DNA of 64,000 nucleotides from a virus (IMGVR_UViG_3300042544_003310:159008-223007); one strand, 5' to 3'. Positions 33,169-40,849 are shown, counted from the first letter of the stretch. Made by a program: numbers and translations. Notes: generated from the letters alone by a model not told the origin.

Positions 33169-33212
33169 CAGCCACACCCACCACAGCAACAAGCAGAACT
33201 GAGGTACCAAAA

Positions 33213-33494
33213 ATGAACACGCAAACTTCTGTTTCCGAATGCCTCCAGGAAGCTGACGAGGTGATCCAGAGCCTGAAGGAAGCAGGCTATGACTACAGCC
33301 ACAAGCGTGCCGAGATTGCTCTGCTGTTTGATACTCAGCTCTACAACGGCAACTGGGACTGCACCACGGACTTTGACGATGGTACCCCGGACCTCCGATT
33401 GATCCAGGAGGACGAGTATGACCAGCACATGGATGATGAGGACAAGCCTGACTCAGTCACCTATGCTGCCGGGCACTATGTGATGCTGGCCTAG
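33213..33494 (+). CDS. Acidic hypothetical protein (93 aa)
   Basis: 93 residues, very acidic in the second half (RLIQEDEYDQHMDDEDKPDS). The N-terminal helix is SECLQEADEVIQSLKEAGYD. Not recognised. Same unit as 32938. Confidence 0.6.
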   Translation: MNTQTSVSECLQEADEVIQSLKEAGYDYSHKRAEIALLFDTQLYNGNWDCTTDFDDGTPDLRLIQEDEYDQHMDDEDKPDSVTYAAGHYVMLA

Positions 33495-33504
33495 GAACAC
33501 AAAA

Positions 33505-33747
33505 ATGATAGCCACCATCACACTTTGGACCATGCTGCTGTGGGCCGAATCTCGAGCATCCAGCAGTTCCTTGGAATCTACCCAGATAAATGGGTTTGCG
33601 ACCCAAGAGGCGTGTTTGACCGCCCTGGCACAAATCACCGGGATCAACAAGCGTCTCCAAAATGAGAGAGGGAGTGCAAGGTCAGGCGAGACTGGTGTGG
33701 ACTTCAAGCTGACGATGTGCATTCCTGTCGAAACTCCCAAGAGTTGA
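33505..33747 (+). CDS. Small protein with possible signal peptide
   Basis: 80 residues. MIATITLWTMLLWAESRA is hydrophobic and ends like a signal-peptidase site, so the protein may be exported. The rest has two cysteines (Cys37, Cys74) that could pair. Function unknown. Confidence 0.5.
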   Translation: MIATITLWTMLLWAESRASSSSLESTQINGFATQEACLTALAQITGINKRLQNERGSARSGETGVDFKLTMCIPVETPKS

Positions 33748-33759
33748 TGGAGACAGCAA

Positions 33760-33921
33760 ATGTGGGACGAAGAGCTTAGGAAGTTTGTGGGTCGCACTGT
33801 GGAGAGCATCACTCGCTATGGTGATGAGTATCTCGAGATTCGCTTTGATGATGGCACCTGTCTCACTGTGGGCTCTCGGGGCAGTGAGGAAAGTTGGCTG
33901 GATGTAGATTCTTTGGGTTGA
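33760..33921 (+). CDS. Small protein (53 aa), paralogue of 32010
   Basis: 53 residues, aligning end to end with the 32010 product (GRTV near residue 11, D-G-x-x-L/C-x-V in the middle, W-L-[SD]-V-D at the end). ATG at 33760; its stop forms part of the next -35 hexamer (TTGACC). Function unknown. Confidence 0.65.
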   Translation: MWDEELRKFVGRTVESITRYGDEYLEIRFDDGTCLTVGSRGSEESWLDVDSLG

Positions 33922-33945
33922 CCCCTGCTCAAACCCTGCTATAGT
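33918..33945 (+). promoter_or_regulatory. Sigma-70 promoter
   Basis: TTGACC, 16 nt, TATAGT with TGC; the upstream TGA is inside the -35. It drives 33973 and 34230. Confidence 0.8.
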
Positions 33946-33972
33946 GTGGTTGCAAGAGAGGAGACCGCAGAC

Positions 33973-34224
33973 ATGATGAGGGCTGTGAAAGCGTTGATGG
34001 GCTGGCGTAAGGTGGTTAATGACAGCCTTACAGATGTGTCGTTTGGGTCAAACGGTGGAGGCGAGTGGATGGCACAGGAACTGCTCTCCATGTCAGACGC
34101 TGACCGTATCGCCCTTGCTGCCGAACTGCTGGCAGGGACGGGATACGAGACCCGGCGTACGGAGCGTGCAGGCTCTGATGTGGCGGATTTTTTGCTGTGC
34201 GGCGCTTCAATGAAGAGGGAGTAG
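33973..34224 (+). CDS. Hypothetical small protein (83 aa)
   Basis: 83 residues from the ATG at 33973, after a GAGAGGAGACC site. A helix LSMSDADRIALAAELLAG is the clearest feature. Not recognised. Confidence 0.6.
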   Translation: MMRAVKALMGWRKVVNDSLTDVSFGSNGGGEWMAQELLSMSDADRIALAAELLAGTGYETRRTERAGSDVADFLLCGASMKRE

Positions 34225-34229
34225 TAGAG

Positions 34230-34481
34230 ATGAACCTCAGCAAGCTCAAAGTGATCCAGACCACATATGCGCTAGAGCGTGAGGACTACGTGTATCGCAT
34301 TACAGTGGACGAGGATGGTTGGGTCATCATCAAGAGGACTGACTCCCAGCATCCCATGTGGACGCATGGGGCTCTCACCCAGGCTTATGACGCGGTCTGT
34401 GAAAAGTTTGTGGTGATGATCCGTGTGGAAAACATGCGTCTCCGTCCCGATGAGGCTGAAAAAGTGCTTGCAGGGCTTTGA
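34230..34481 (+). CDS. Hypothetical small protein (83 aa)
   Basis: 83 residues from the ATG at 34230. Strand-rich start (YVYRITVDEDGWVIIKRTDS), then a helical end (NMRLRPDEAEKVLAGL). Not recognised. It lies 5 nt after the previous gene. Confidence 0.6.
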   Translation: MNLSKLKVIQTTYALEREDYVYRITVDEDGWVIIKRTDSQHPMWTHGALTQAYDAVCEKFVVMIRVENMRLRPDEAEKVLAGL

Positions 34482-34496
34482 AGCTGGTGCTATATT
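34468..34496 (+). promoter_or_regulatory. Probable sigma-70 promoter (weak -35)
   Basis: TTGCAG, 17 nt, TATATT with TGC. The -35 is poor, but the TGC-extended -10 fits the set. It would drive 34524. Confidence 0.5.
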
Positions 34497-34523
34497 GAGT
34501 TTGCACAACAGGGACACGGTGAT

Positions 34524-34955
34524 ATGGCCTACATGAACCAAACTCGCAAGAATGAGATCACTCCTGCTGTGAAGCGTGTGCTGAGCAAGTATAAGATCAA
34601 GGGCACGCTGAGTGTGCGCAATCACAGCACCTTGGTGCTGAGCATCAAATCCGGCAGCATTGATTTCTGCCAGAATTGGTATGACAAGTGGACTGCCGAA
34701 CATGCGCGCCGCCCCACTGCACATCAGCCCACAGAGGTTCCGGACCACATTGATGTGAATGTGCATCACATTGGGAGCCACTTTTCCGGACGTGCAGAAA
34801 AGTGCCTCCAGGAGTTGCTGAACGCTATGAACGAAGGCAACTGGAACCGGAGCGATGTCCAGACCGATTATTTTGACCGTGGATGGCACGTTTCAATGGG
34901 CATTGGTCGTTGGAACAAGCCCTACGTTTTTGAGAAGGTTAGCAAAGGTGTTTGA
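34524..34955 (+). CDS. LPD29-like protein
   Basis: 143 residues. The pattern TPAVKRVLSKYKIKGTLSVR, NHSTLVLSIKSGSIDF, IDVNVHHI, then FSGRAEKCLQELLNAM and the final IGRWNKPY matches the LPD29 (large polyvalent protein associated) domain carried by phages and conjugative elements. Its biochemical role is not established. ATG with AGGGACACGG upstream. The next gene starts inside its last codons. Confidence 0.75.
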   Translation: MAYMNQTRKNEITPAVKRVLSKYKIKGTLSVRNHSTLVLSIKSGSIDFCQNWYDKWTAEHARRPTAHQPTEVPDHIDVNVHHIGSHFSGRAEKCLQELLNAMNEGNWNRSDVQTDYFDRGWHVSMGIGRWNKPYVFEKVSKGV

Positions 34956-35181
34956 AAAGCGTCTATGGCTGGTCAAACTCAGCTTTAGAGATGATCGTCA
35001 GAGAGAGTTGGGCACTAGTGAGTTCTCAGTGATGGCTCGAACTCATTGGGGTGCTCAGAGAGAAGTACGTCGTCAGGTAGAGATCATGCGACACAGCTAT
35101 GGCCAGATGTATCCAGGCCAATCAGTGTCGATCTACAGCACTGTGAGCCTAGGAGTTGGTGAGTTCATCTGCGTAGCCTAG
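34948..35181 (+). CDS. Hypothetical small protein (77 aa)
   Basis: 77 residues from GTG 34948, overlapping the previous gene by 8 nt, with GAGAAGG upstream. KRLWLVKLSFRDDRQRELGT is an N-terminal strand with a basic patch; the end is strand-like (SVSIYSTVSLGVGEFICVA). Not recognised. Confidence 0.55.
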   Translation: MFEKRLWLVKLSFRDDRQRELGTSEFSVMARTHWGAQREVRRQVEIMRHSYGQMYPGQSVSIYSTVSLGVGEFICVA

Positions 35182-35231
35182 TTTGGAAAACATGCGCCTT
35201 AACCCTGCATTGCGATAGCGAGGAAACATAC

Positions 35232-35630
35232 ATGACTCGAAACGAGTTTGACGGTTACATTCGGCTGGTGTTCAGCAGCGCAAGCAATTGGCGCGGCGAA
35301 GACCACATTTGGTGGCCACATGGAACCGATCTCTACTACGAGGTCACATGGATCACAGGTGGGATGACAGGGGGCAACTGTTGGGGGGACAGTGCTGAGC
35401 ACAGTGTGAGCAGTGAGCCTGAGCCCTCTCTTGAACTGCTGGATCAATTCTTGGATGAGGTGTGCCCAGATCTCACTGCTCGGCAGTATCGCCGGCTACT
35501 TGCAGAGGTTCCTTATCGAGACAGCTACACTGACTACGAGTATTATGGCAACCACACCACACGTGGCAAGAAGGTTGTATCCTTCAAGGACCTCTACAAG
35601 TGGTTGTGCCAGGAAGTTTGGAAGTGCTGA
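35232..35630 (+). CDS. Conserved phage-type hypothetical protein (132 aa)
   Basis: 132 residues. YYEVTWITGGMTGGNCWGDS (about residues 35-54), then LELLDQFLDEVCPDLTARQY, EYYGNHTTRGKKVV and LYKWLCQEV. I recall W-x-x-GG-x-x-GGNCWG followed by ICP/VCP and EYYGN from hypothetical proteins of many phages. Function unknown. GAGGAAACATAC precedes the ATG; the next gene overlaps its stop. Confidence 0.75.
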   Translation: MTRNEFDGYIRLVFSSASNWRGEDHIWWPHGTDLYYEVTWITGGMTGGNCWGDSAEHSVSSEPEPSLELLDQFLDEVCPDLTARQYRRLLAEVPYRDSYTDYEYYGNHTTRGKKVVSFKDLYKWLCQEVWKC

Positions 35631-36031
35631 TTACCTGTATCGCTGGCCTGCCCGGCAGTGGCAAAACCCATCTCATGGACAAGATTAGCGACCAATACCC
35701 ACCGCTCAGAGCATGGGCGGTAGATGACATAACCGAGCTGGGGCAGTTGCCAGGAGTGCATGCTGTATTCCATCTTGACCATCTCATTATCGCCGATCCT
35801 CACTTCTGTAGAGAGAGCACCAGGGTACGTGCAGAGACTTTGCTGACGGGTTGGTATAACCGGCCCATAGAATGGATCTTTTTTGAGAACAATCCCCAAC
35901 GATGCCGCGAGAACGTGCACTGTAGGAACGATCAACGGAGGGTGTTGGGGATGATCCACATCCTAAGTCAACTCTATACCATTCCAGCAGGGGCTGATGT
36001 GCGGCCAGTATATTGTCGCATAGACTCATAA
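35624..36031 (+). CDS. P-loop kinase/NTPase-like protein
   Basis: 135 residues from GTG 35624, overlapping the previous stop. The Walker A motif GLPGSGKTHLMD lies at residues 8-19; a DDITELGQL stretch and WIFFENNPQRCRENV (as in the lid or nucleoside kinases and zeta-toxin-like kinases) follow. This suggests a small nucleotide- or polynucleotide-kinase-like P-loop protein. The substrate is unknown. Confidence 0.65.
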   Translation: MLITCIAGLPGSGKTHLMDKISDQYPPLRAWAVDDITELGQLPGVHAVFHLDHLIIADPHFCRESTRVRAETLLTGWYNRPIEWIFFENNPQRCRENVHCRNDQRRVLGMIHILSQLYTIPAGADVRPVYCRIDS

Positions 36032-36058
36032 TTTTTAGGTCTTGATCAAGACTCCTGC

Positions 36059-36064
36059 TATACT
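36059..36064 (+). promoter_or_regulatory. Extended -10 promoter
   Basis: TATACT preceded by TGC, 20 nt before the epimerase-family gene. No good -35 is seen at 16-17 nt, so it may depend on the extended -10. Confidence 0.5.
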
Positions 36065-36083
36065 CAAGGCAGGAGAAACATGA

Positions 36084-37025
36084 ATGAAGAAAATACTTGT
36101 AACTGGTGGGGCTGGGTTTTTGGGCAGCCACTTGTGTGAAAGACTTGTGGCCCGAGGACACCATGTGCTGTGTGTGGACAACTATTTTACTGGATCAAAA
36201 TCCAACATACAGCATTTGTTAAGCAGTTCCAATTTTGAGGTCATACGTCATGACGTCTGTGTGCCCTTATATGTGGAGGTAGATGAAATCTATAATCTTG
36301 CCTGTCCTGCAAGTCCCAAAAGTTATCAAAAAGATCCTATTCAAACCATGAAAACCAGTTTTATGGGATCTTATAATCTATTAGGCTTGGCCAAACGCAC
36401 AAAAGCAAAGATCTTTCAAGCCAGCACTAGCGAAATTTATGGCGATCCTTTTGTTCATCCGCAACCAGAATCCTACTGGGGCAATGTAAATCCTCTGGGC
36501 CCGCGTGCCTGTTACGATGAAGGCAAACGTGCTGCTGAAACACTTTTTATGGACTATAACCGGCAACACAATGTTGACGTTCGGGTGGCTAGGATCTTCA
36601 ACACCTACGGACCGCGCATGAGTGTTGATGATGGGAGAGTAGTTAGTAATTTTATTGTGCAGGCGTTACAAGGGCTGCCTTTGAGTGTGTATGGTGAAGG
36701 CACCCAAACACGTAGCTTCTGTTATGTTGATGACCTAATTGATGGCATTTTGACATTGATGGAGTCCACATCTTCTGGCTCACAACCTGTGAATTTAGGC
36801 AATCCTCATGAGGTAACAGTCAGGAGCCTTGCAGAGCAAATCCAACGCCTCACAGGGTCCACTAGCCGGATTTTAAATTTACCGTTGCCTGTAGATGATC
36901 CACAACAGCGTCAAGCTGATATTACTAGAGCAACAAGCATACTGGGTTGGGAGCCAAAAATCCCTCTTGAGCAAGGACTACAAAAAACTATAGCCTATTT
37001 CCAACAGGTGCTGACCAATGCCTAA
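36084..37025 (+). CDS. NAD-dependent epimerase/dehydratase, UDP-glucuronate decarboxylase-like
   Basis: 313 residues, the normal length for the short-chain epimerase family. The NAD-binding motif [10 protein letters not shown] (8-17) and the catalytic YDEGK (Y-x3-K) are intact; [17 protein letters not shown] and [11 protein letters not shown] are typical of UDP-xylose synthase / UDP-glucuronate decarboxylase. It would convert UDP-glucuronate to UDP-xylose in the cytoplasm for glycan or DNA-sugar synthesis. It overlaps purN by 8 nt. Codon use is more A+T-rich than in the small early genes, consistent with separate acquisition. Substrate is inferred. Confidence 0.85.
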   Translation: MKKILVTGGAGFLGSHLCERLVARGHHVLCVDNYFTGSKSNIQHLLSSSNFEVIRHDVCVPLYVEVDEIYNLACPASPKSYQKDPIQTMKTSFMGSYNLLGLAKRTKAKIFQASTSEIYGDPFVHPQPESYWGNVNPLGPRACYDEGKRAAETLFMDYNRQHNVDVRVARIFNTYGPRMSVDDGRVVSNFIVQALQGLPLSVYGEGTQTRSFCYVDDLIDGILTLMESTSSGSQPVNLGNPHEVTVRSLAEQIQRLTGSTSRILNLPLPVDDPQQRQADITRATSILGWEPKIPLEQGLQKTIAYFQQVLTNA

Positions 37026-37653
37026 GGTAACAACCGCAGTTTTTATCAGTGGACGAGGCAGCAATCTCTTGAGCCTTCTCAAGGCACAAAATGATTCCCA
37101 TTGCCCCTTTCAAATTCAATTGGTGGTTAGTAACAATGAGGATGCGGGCGGATTGAAACTAGCACAAGATCATGGCGTGCAATGGGCAATCTTTCCCAAC
37201 AGTGCGTACAAAAAAGATAGGGAAGGTCAAGAGGGGGCTATTCACCAACTTTTGGTGGAACAAAAGATTGAGCTAGTTGCGCTGGCTGGCTACATGCGGG
37301 TTTTGACTCCGTGGTTTGTTGCACAATGGAGTCAACGAATTATCAATATTCATCCCAGCTTGTTGCCCAAATATCCTGGATTACACACTCACCAAAGGGC
37401 TTTGGCAGCAGGGGATCAAGAACACGGTTGCACGGTACACTATGTTACAAAAGTGTTGGATGCTGGTCCTATTATCCTACAAGCCAAGGTTCCTGTAGAG
37501 CCTGGAGATACAGAATCTGATTTGAGTCTTAGGGTATTGGTGCAAGAACACCTAATCTATCCCCAGGCATTGTCCTTGGTTTCCCAGCAACTCTGCGACA
37601 AAAAAATAGTGGGAGAAAAAGGCATTTCGCTGGAAAAACCGGTAGACAGCTGA
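37018..37653 (+). CDS. purN: Phosphoribosylglycinamide formyltransferase
   Basis: 211 residues, the normal PurN length. It transfers formyl from 10-formyl-THF to GAR, the third step of purine synthesis. The GAR site SGRGSNL (11-17), the catalytic [12 protein letters not shown] (with the Asn and His of the active site) and VLDAGPII (with the Asp) are present. It is translated from an ATG overlapping the upstream gene and lies in the same segment as purM, so the phage boosts purine synthesis during replication. T4-type marine phages are known to carry purN and purM. Confidence 0.93.
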   Translation: MPKVTTAVFISGRGSNLLSLLKAQNDSHCPFQIQLVVSNNEDAGGLKLAQDHGVQWAIFPNSAYKKDREGQEGAIHQLLVEQKIELVALAGYMRVLTPWFVAQWSQRIINIHPSLLPKYPGLHTHQRALAAGDQEHGCTVHYVTKVLDAGPIILQAKVPVEPGDTESDLSLRVLVQEHLIYPQALSLVSQQLCDKKIVGEKGISLEKPVDS

Positions 37654-37670
37654 GATGGTGATGCTATTAT
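37643..37670 (+). promoter_or_regulatory. Sigma-70 promoter
   Basis: TAGACA, 16 nt, TATTAT with TGC; it straddles the purN stop. It drives 37706. Confidence 0.75.
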
Positions 37671-37705
37671 GCGGTTGTAGGCAACGAAACAGAGGATGCT
37701 ACACG

Positions 37706-38188
37706 ATGAACACCAAGCAGTTCAACATCATTGGTATTAGCCGCTTCCAGGGCGTGCTGACCTTCCGCGTTAGCAACGGCAGCATCAAGCACCGTGAGAC
37801 TGTGCTGGCACGCGAAGGGCACACTGAGGTGCAGTTCAAGACCCTCCCGCAGCCCATGACCAAGGCTGATGCTGTGGCTTGGATGCGCAGCCAGGGCGTG
37901 GACGCTGTGGTGCCGGCCAAGAATCTCAAGAAGAAGATTGAGGCCATCTTGGCTGCTGAGCGGGAAGCTGCTGCTCAGAAGGCTGCCAAGGATTGGGCCG
38001 AGATGCAGACCAACAGCATGAGCAAGCTGGCTGCCAAGCGGGCCCGGGACGCTGCTCGCAAGCGGGAGAAGCGTGCTGCTGAGCGTGCGGCTCAAGAGGC
38101 TGCTAAGCAGCAGGGCATCAACCAGCTGATGGGGGCGGTTGACCAGGAGTTTGGGGTGGATGTGGAGCGTGAGCTGGCGGGGGAGTAA
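37706..38188 (+). CDS. Basic coiled-coil hypothetical protein (160 aa)
   Basis: 160 residues from the ATG at 37706. The first 85 residues form a mixed domain (FNIIGISRFQGVLTFRVSNG; WMRSQGVDAVVPAKNLKKKI); the last 75 are an alanine-, lysine- and arginine-rich helix (AAKRARDAARKREKRAAERA). Probably binds nucleic acid (inference). The opposite-strand frame across it is a shadow. Two structured RNA hairpins follow. Confidence 0.7.
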   Translation: MNTKQFNIIGISRFQGVLTFRVSNGSIKHRETVLAREGHTEVQFKTLPQPMTKADAVAWMRSQGVDAVVPAKNLKKKIEAILAAEREAAAQKAAKDWAEMQTNSMSKLAAKRARDAARKREKRAAERAAQEAAKQQGINQLMGAVDQEFGVDVERELAGE

Positions 38189-38202
38189 GCAGAGGAATAT
38201 GG

Positions 38203-38235
38203 AACTGGTGGGGTGACGAACCCGTAAACCCAGTT
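38203..38235 (+). ncRNA. Structured RNA hairpin, copy 1
   Basis: Stem AACTGG (38203-38208) with CCAGTT (38230-38235). Inside it sits a second stem GGG/CCC (38211-38213, 38221-38223) with the 7-nt loop TGACGAA, then GTAAA. The core is repeated in copy 2 with a different but complementary outer stem, which points to RNA structure. No U tract follows, so it is not a standard terminator. Function unknown. Confidence 0.7.
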
Positions 38236-38241
38236 TGACAC

Positions 38242-38292
38242 CAAGAAAGCGGCTGGTGGGGTGATGAACCCGTAAACCCAGCCGCTTTCTTG
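38242..38292 (+). ncRNA. Structured RNA hairpin, copy 2
   Basis: A perfect 15-bp outer stem (38242-38256 with 38278-38292) encloses the same core: GGG (38259-38261), loop TGATGAA, CCC (38269-38271), then GTAAA. It differs from copy 1 in the core at one loop base only (T for C). It lies upstream of the ParB-fold gene and a TAAATA element, in the gap after the coiled-coil gene. It may act as an mRNA end-protection, processing or ligand-binding element. Confidence 0.7.
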
Positions 38293-38296
38293 TGAG

Positions 38297-38302
38297 TAAA
38301 TA
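38297..38302 (+). promoter_or_regulatory. Late promoter-like element before the ParB-fold gene
   Basis: TAAATA, 24 nt before GTG 38327, immediately after the second hairpin. It suggests late expression, unlike the neighbouring early genes. Confidence 0.45.
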
Positions 38303-38326
38303 GGGGAACAAACAAAGGATGGGTCA

Positions 38327-38728
38327 GTGAGAGCAAGTGATTTTTTGTCGCCAAAAATTCAGTTAACTGAAAGCATAACTGGTAGCGAAATGCTGACTCT
38401 CTACAAAAGCATGCATCACGAAGAGCCCACTAATCCTGCTATGGTCAACTGGATCAAAAGTCAAGACTGGGGCATAAAAATGATCAACCCGCAAGACTTT
38501 CCAGATCACTATGGTGATGTGCTGCCAGATGATCCTTTTAATCGGGTAATTGATATTGACGATGAGATTGTGAAAAAGCTAACCATCAAACTAGAGCGTG
38601 GAGAGCAAGTGGACCCTGTGATTATGGGACCAAATGGCAGTGTTGTTGACGGCAACCACCGAGCGCAAGCTGCCAAGGAGGCTAGTGTAAGCATCTTGGC
38701 ATATGTTCCCATGGGGCAAACTGTTTGA
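38327..38728 (+). CDS. ParB/sulfiredoxin-fold protein, predicted packaged protein
   Basis: 133 residues from GTG 38327, preceded by AAAGGATGGG. The C-terminal half VDPVIMGPNGSVVDGNHRAQ followed by AAKEA has the ParB-like nuclease-domain motif (strand, then V-D-G-x-H-R). This fold serves in partition CTPases, kinases and nucleases; activity here is unknown. The N-terminus MRASDFLSPKIQLTE then Ser fits the tag shared by the ADP-ribosyltransferase, the nucleotidyltransferase and the ligase fusion. The stop is in the next -35 hexamer. Confidence 0.75.
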   Translation: MRASDFLSPKIQLTESITGSEMLTLYKSMHHEEPTNPAMVNWIKSQDWGIKMINPQDFPDHYGDVLPDDPFNRVIDIDDEIVKKLTIKLERGEQVDPVIMGPNGSVVDGNHRAQAAKEASVSILAYVPMGQTV

Positions 38729-38753
38729 CGCAAGCTTGATAAGATCGCATACT
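38725..38753 (+). promoter_or_regulatory. Sigma-70 promoter before purM
   Basis: TTGACG, 17 nt, CATACT. It contains the TGA of the ParB-fold gene. The -10 lies only 6 nt before the purM ATG, so a transcript would be nearly leaderless. Confidence 0.45.
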
Positions 38754-38759
38754 TGACCC

Positions 38760-39758
38760 ATGAGCACATATCAAGAAGCTGGCGTTAACATAACTGCTGG
38801 AGAAGAGTTTGTTGACCAAATAAGGCCCTTGGCCCAATCCACACACCGAAAGGGCGTGTTGGGCACAATAGGCGGCTTTGGCGCAGTGTTTGACATCGGC
38901 AGCTTGGGCATGCGTGACCCCCTGCTGGTTAGCACAACTGATGGCGTGGGAACAAAGCTGTCACTTGTCAAAGAGGCAGGCACACGCCTTCAAGGCTTGG
39001 GGCAAGACCTAGTTGCTATGTGTGTGAATGATCTTGTGACAACAGGTGCAACGCCACTTTATTTCTTGGACTATCTGGCTGTGAACAAGCTGGATCCCTC
39101 TACGCATGTTGATATCATAGAGGGCATTGCAGAAGCTTGCAGAACATCTGGTTGTGCACTAGTGGGCGGTGAAACAGCAGAAATGCCAGGAGTCTACAGC
39201 CCAGGCGATTTTGATTTGGCTGGATTCGCTGTGGGTGCTGTAGAGCGCAACAGGCTGCTTCCTAAAAATGTTTCTGTAGGTGATGCAGTAATTGCTCTGC
39301 CCAGCAGCGGAGTGCACAGCAATGGGTTCAGCCTCGTGAGGAAAATCCTTCACGACAGTGGCACAAGTCTTGATGCGCTTGTGCCTTGGGACCTTACAAA
39401 AACTTTTGGTCAAGTGTTATCTACTCCCACTGCCCTTTATGTCAGCACAATTTTGGAACTGCACACAAAAGGCCTACTTACGGCTGCTGCACACATCACT
39501 GGTGGAGGCCTGTATAGCAATCTCAAGCGTGTGTTGCCAAGTGATCTTGATTTTGAAAAAACCAGAGGTTGTCCGGTGCCTGAAGTATTTCGTTGGCTAC
39601 AAACCGCAGGGCATGTCTCAGACACTGAAATGCACTCTGTGTTCAATATGGGCGTGGGCATGTGTTTGATCTCCAACCAACCCAGCAAAGTAGTTGAGCT
39701 GTTGTGGGCGCAAGATCAAGCCTGTTACCTTATTGGGCATGTAATCAATAAGCGATGA
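38760..39758 (+). CDS. purM: Phosphoribosylformylglycinamidine cyclo-ligase (AIR synthetase)
   Basis: 332 residues, the full PurM length. It closes the imidazole ring of AIR using ATP, the fifth step of purine synthesis. Visible family motifs: STTDGVGTKL near residue 60, MCVNDLVTTGATPLYFLDYL, VGGETAEMPGVY, ALPSSGVHSNGFSLVR and ITGGGLYSNLKRVLP. All look intact, so it should be active. It overlaps the next gene by 4 nt and shares the segment with purN and pyrB. Confidence 0.95.
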   Translation: MSTYQEAGVNITAGEEFVDQIRPLAQSTHRKGVLGTIGGFGAVFDIGSLGMRDPLLVSTTDGVGTKLSLVKEAGTRLQGLGQDLVAMCVNDLVTTGATPLYFLDYLAVNKLDPSTHVDIIEGIAEACRTSGCALVGGETAEMPGVYSPGDFDLAGFAVGAVERNRLLPKNVSVGDAVIALPSSGVHSNGFSLVRKILHDSGTSLDALVPWDLTKTFGQVLSTPTALYVSTILELHTKGLLTAAAHITGGGLYSNLKRVLPSDLDFEKTRGCPVPEVFRWLQTAGHVSDTEMHSVFNMGVGMCLISNQPSKVVELLWAQDQACYLIGHVINKR

Positions 39759-39952
39759 AGTATCGTGTGGAGATTTGGGAGGCAGTGCGTGGTTTAGAGC
39801 CCACTCTTATTCACGTATTGCTGTTCAACACCTTAGATGACGCCCTTACAAGAGCTAGATCCACTACCTTAGCCAACACCTTGCCTTTGGCTCCTGATTG
39901 GTACTCATTCAGTAAGGGACCATATGTTCAAACCGAAAGCATTACAATATGA
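39755..39952 (+). CDS. Hypothetical small protein (65 aa)
   Basis: 65 residues, coupled by ATGA overlaps to purM before and pyrB after. MKYRVEIWEAVRGLEPT, then LFNTLDDALTRARSTTLA and YSFSKGPYVQTE suggest a strand-helix-strand fold. Its strict position between two nucleotide synthesis genes suggests coordinated translation, but the function is unknown. Confidence 0.65.
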   Translation: MKYRVEIWEAVRGLEPTLIHVLLFNTLDDALTRARSTTLANTLPLAPDWYSFSKGPYVQTESITI

Positions 39953-40848
39953 CCCTTCCTCACTTGCTGAGCATTGATCAGTTTGACCTCACAAGTATAC
40001 ACACATTATTCACAACTGTGAAAGGCATTGAACTGGGCCTCACCCAACCAGTAGCTCAAGGGAAGGTATGTACTAACCTCTTCTACGAGCCCAGCACACG
40101 CACCAGCAGTAGTTTTTATTCAGCCATGGTGCGGCTAGGTGGCGCTGTCATCCCCATCAATGATGTCAGCTTCAGCTCTGTCAGCAAGGGTGAGAACCTA
40201 GAAGACACTATTCGCACTTTGGCCAGCTATTCAGACTGCATTGTGTTGCGCCATCCCGAAAAAGGGGCAGCTCAATGGGCTGCGGCTGTAAGTCCTGTTC
40301 CTATCATCAATGCAGGCGATGGAGTTGGTGAGCATCCCACACAAGCTCTCCTAGACCTCTATACCATCCAGCGGCATGTGGGCTTGACTCGTCCCATTGA
40401 CGTGTGCCTAATGGGTGACTTGCGTCATGGTCGAACTGTGCACAGCCTCACCAGGTTACTGCGTCTATATGATGTGAGACTGCACATGGTGAGTCCACCA
40501 GGTCTGGAGATGCCGCAAGAACTCACAGAGGAAACAGACAAGCTTTACACCAGCATTGACGAATGTGTGGACAAGGTGGATGTGATCTATGTTACCCGTG
40601 TGCAGAAGGAGCGGATTGCGCCGAATCTACAAAGCACGATGGGCAAGTATCAGCTCACTCCTCAGCACATGAGCCAGGCCAAGAGCAGCAGCATCATCAT
40701 GCACCCTTTGCCGCGTGTTGACGAGCTGCCCAGCAGCTTGGACAGTGATCCCCGGGCCGTGTACTTCAAGCAGATGCGCTATGGTCTCTATGTGCGTCAA
40801 GCTATCTTTCTCCACATGTTCAGTGACAGCGTGCCTTGGAAGTTTTAG
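39949..40848 (+). CDS. pyrB: Aspartate carbamoyltransferase catalytic chain
   Basis: 299 residues, matching bacterial PyrB. It joins carbamoyl phosphate and aspartate, the committed step of pyrimidine synthesis. The carbamoyl-phosphate loop EPSTRTSSSF, the SKGENLEDTIRTL loop, GEHPTQALLDL, MGDLRHGRTVHSL and HPLPRVDELP are intact. No regulatory chain (pyrI) is seen in the window, so it may be free of CTP/ATP control. A phage-borne pyrB beside purN/purM is unusual in my experience. It overlaps the 39755 gene by 4 nt. Confidence 0.95.
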   Translation: MTLPHLLSIDQFDLTSIHTLFTTVKGIELGLTQPVAQGKVCTNLFYEPSTRTSSSFYSAMVRLGGAVIPINDVSFSSVSKGENLEDTIRTLASYSDCIVLRHPEKGAAQWAAAVSPVPIINAGDGVGEHPTQALLDLYTIQRHVGLTRPIDVCLMGDLRHGRTVHSLTRLLRLYDVRLHMVSPPGLEMPQELTEETDKLYTSIDECVDKVDVIYVTRVQKERIAPNLQSTMGKYQLTPQHMSQAKSSSIIMHPLPRVDELPSSLDSDPRAVYFKQMRYGLYVRQAIFLHMFSDSVPWKF

Positions 40849-40849
40849 G

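Noticed and set aside
35190-35231. A promoter before the 35232 gene
   Set aside because: The CCCTGC context resembles the other promoters, but neither a -35 nor a -10 hexamer is convincing.
38203-38292. CRISPR array or intrinsic terminators
   Set aside because: Only two units with no spacer regularity and different flanks rule out CRISPR; absence of a T tract after either stem argues against rho-independent termination.
37667-38311. A 214-codon minus-strand frame opposite the basic coiled-coil gene
   Set aside because: Leucine/serine-rich antisense of an Ala/Lys/Arg-rich helix; the plus-strand gene has the promoter and ribosome site.
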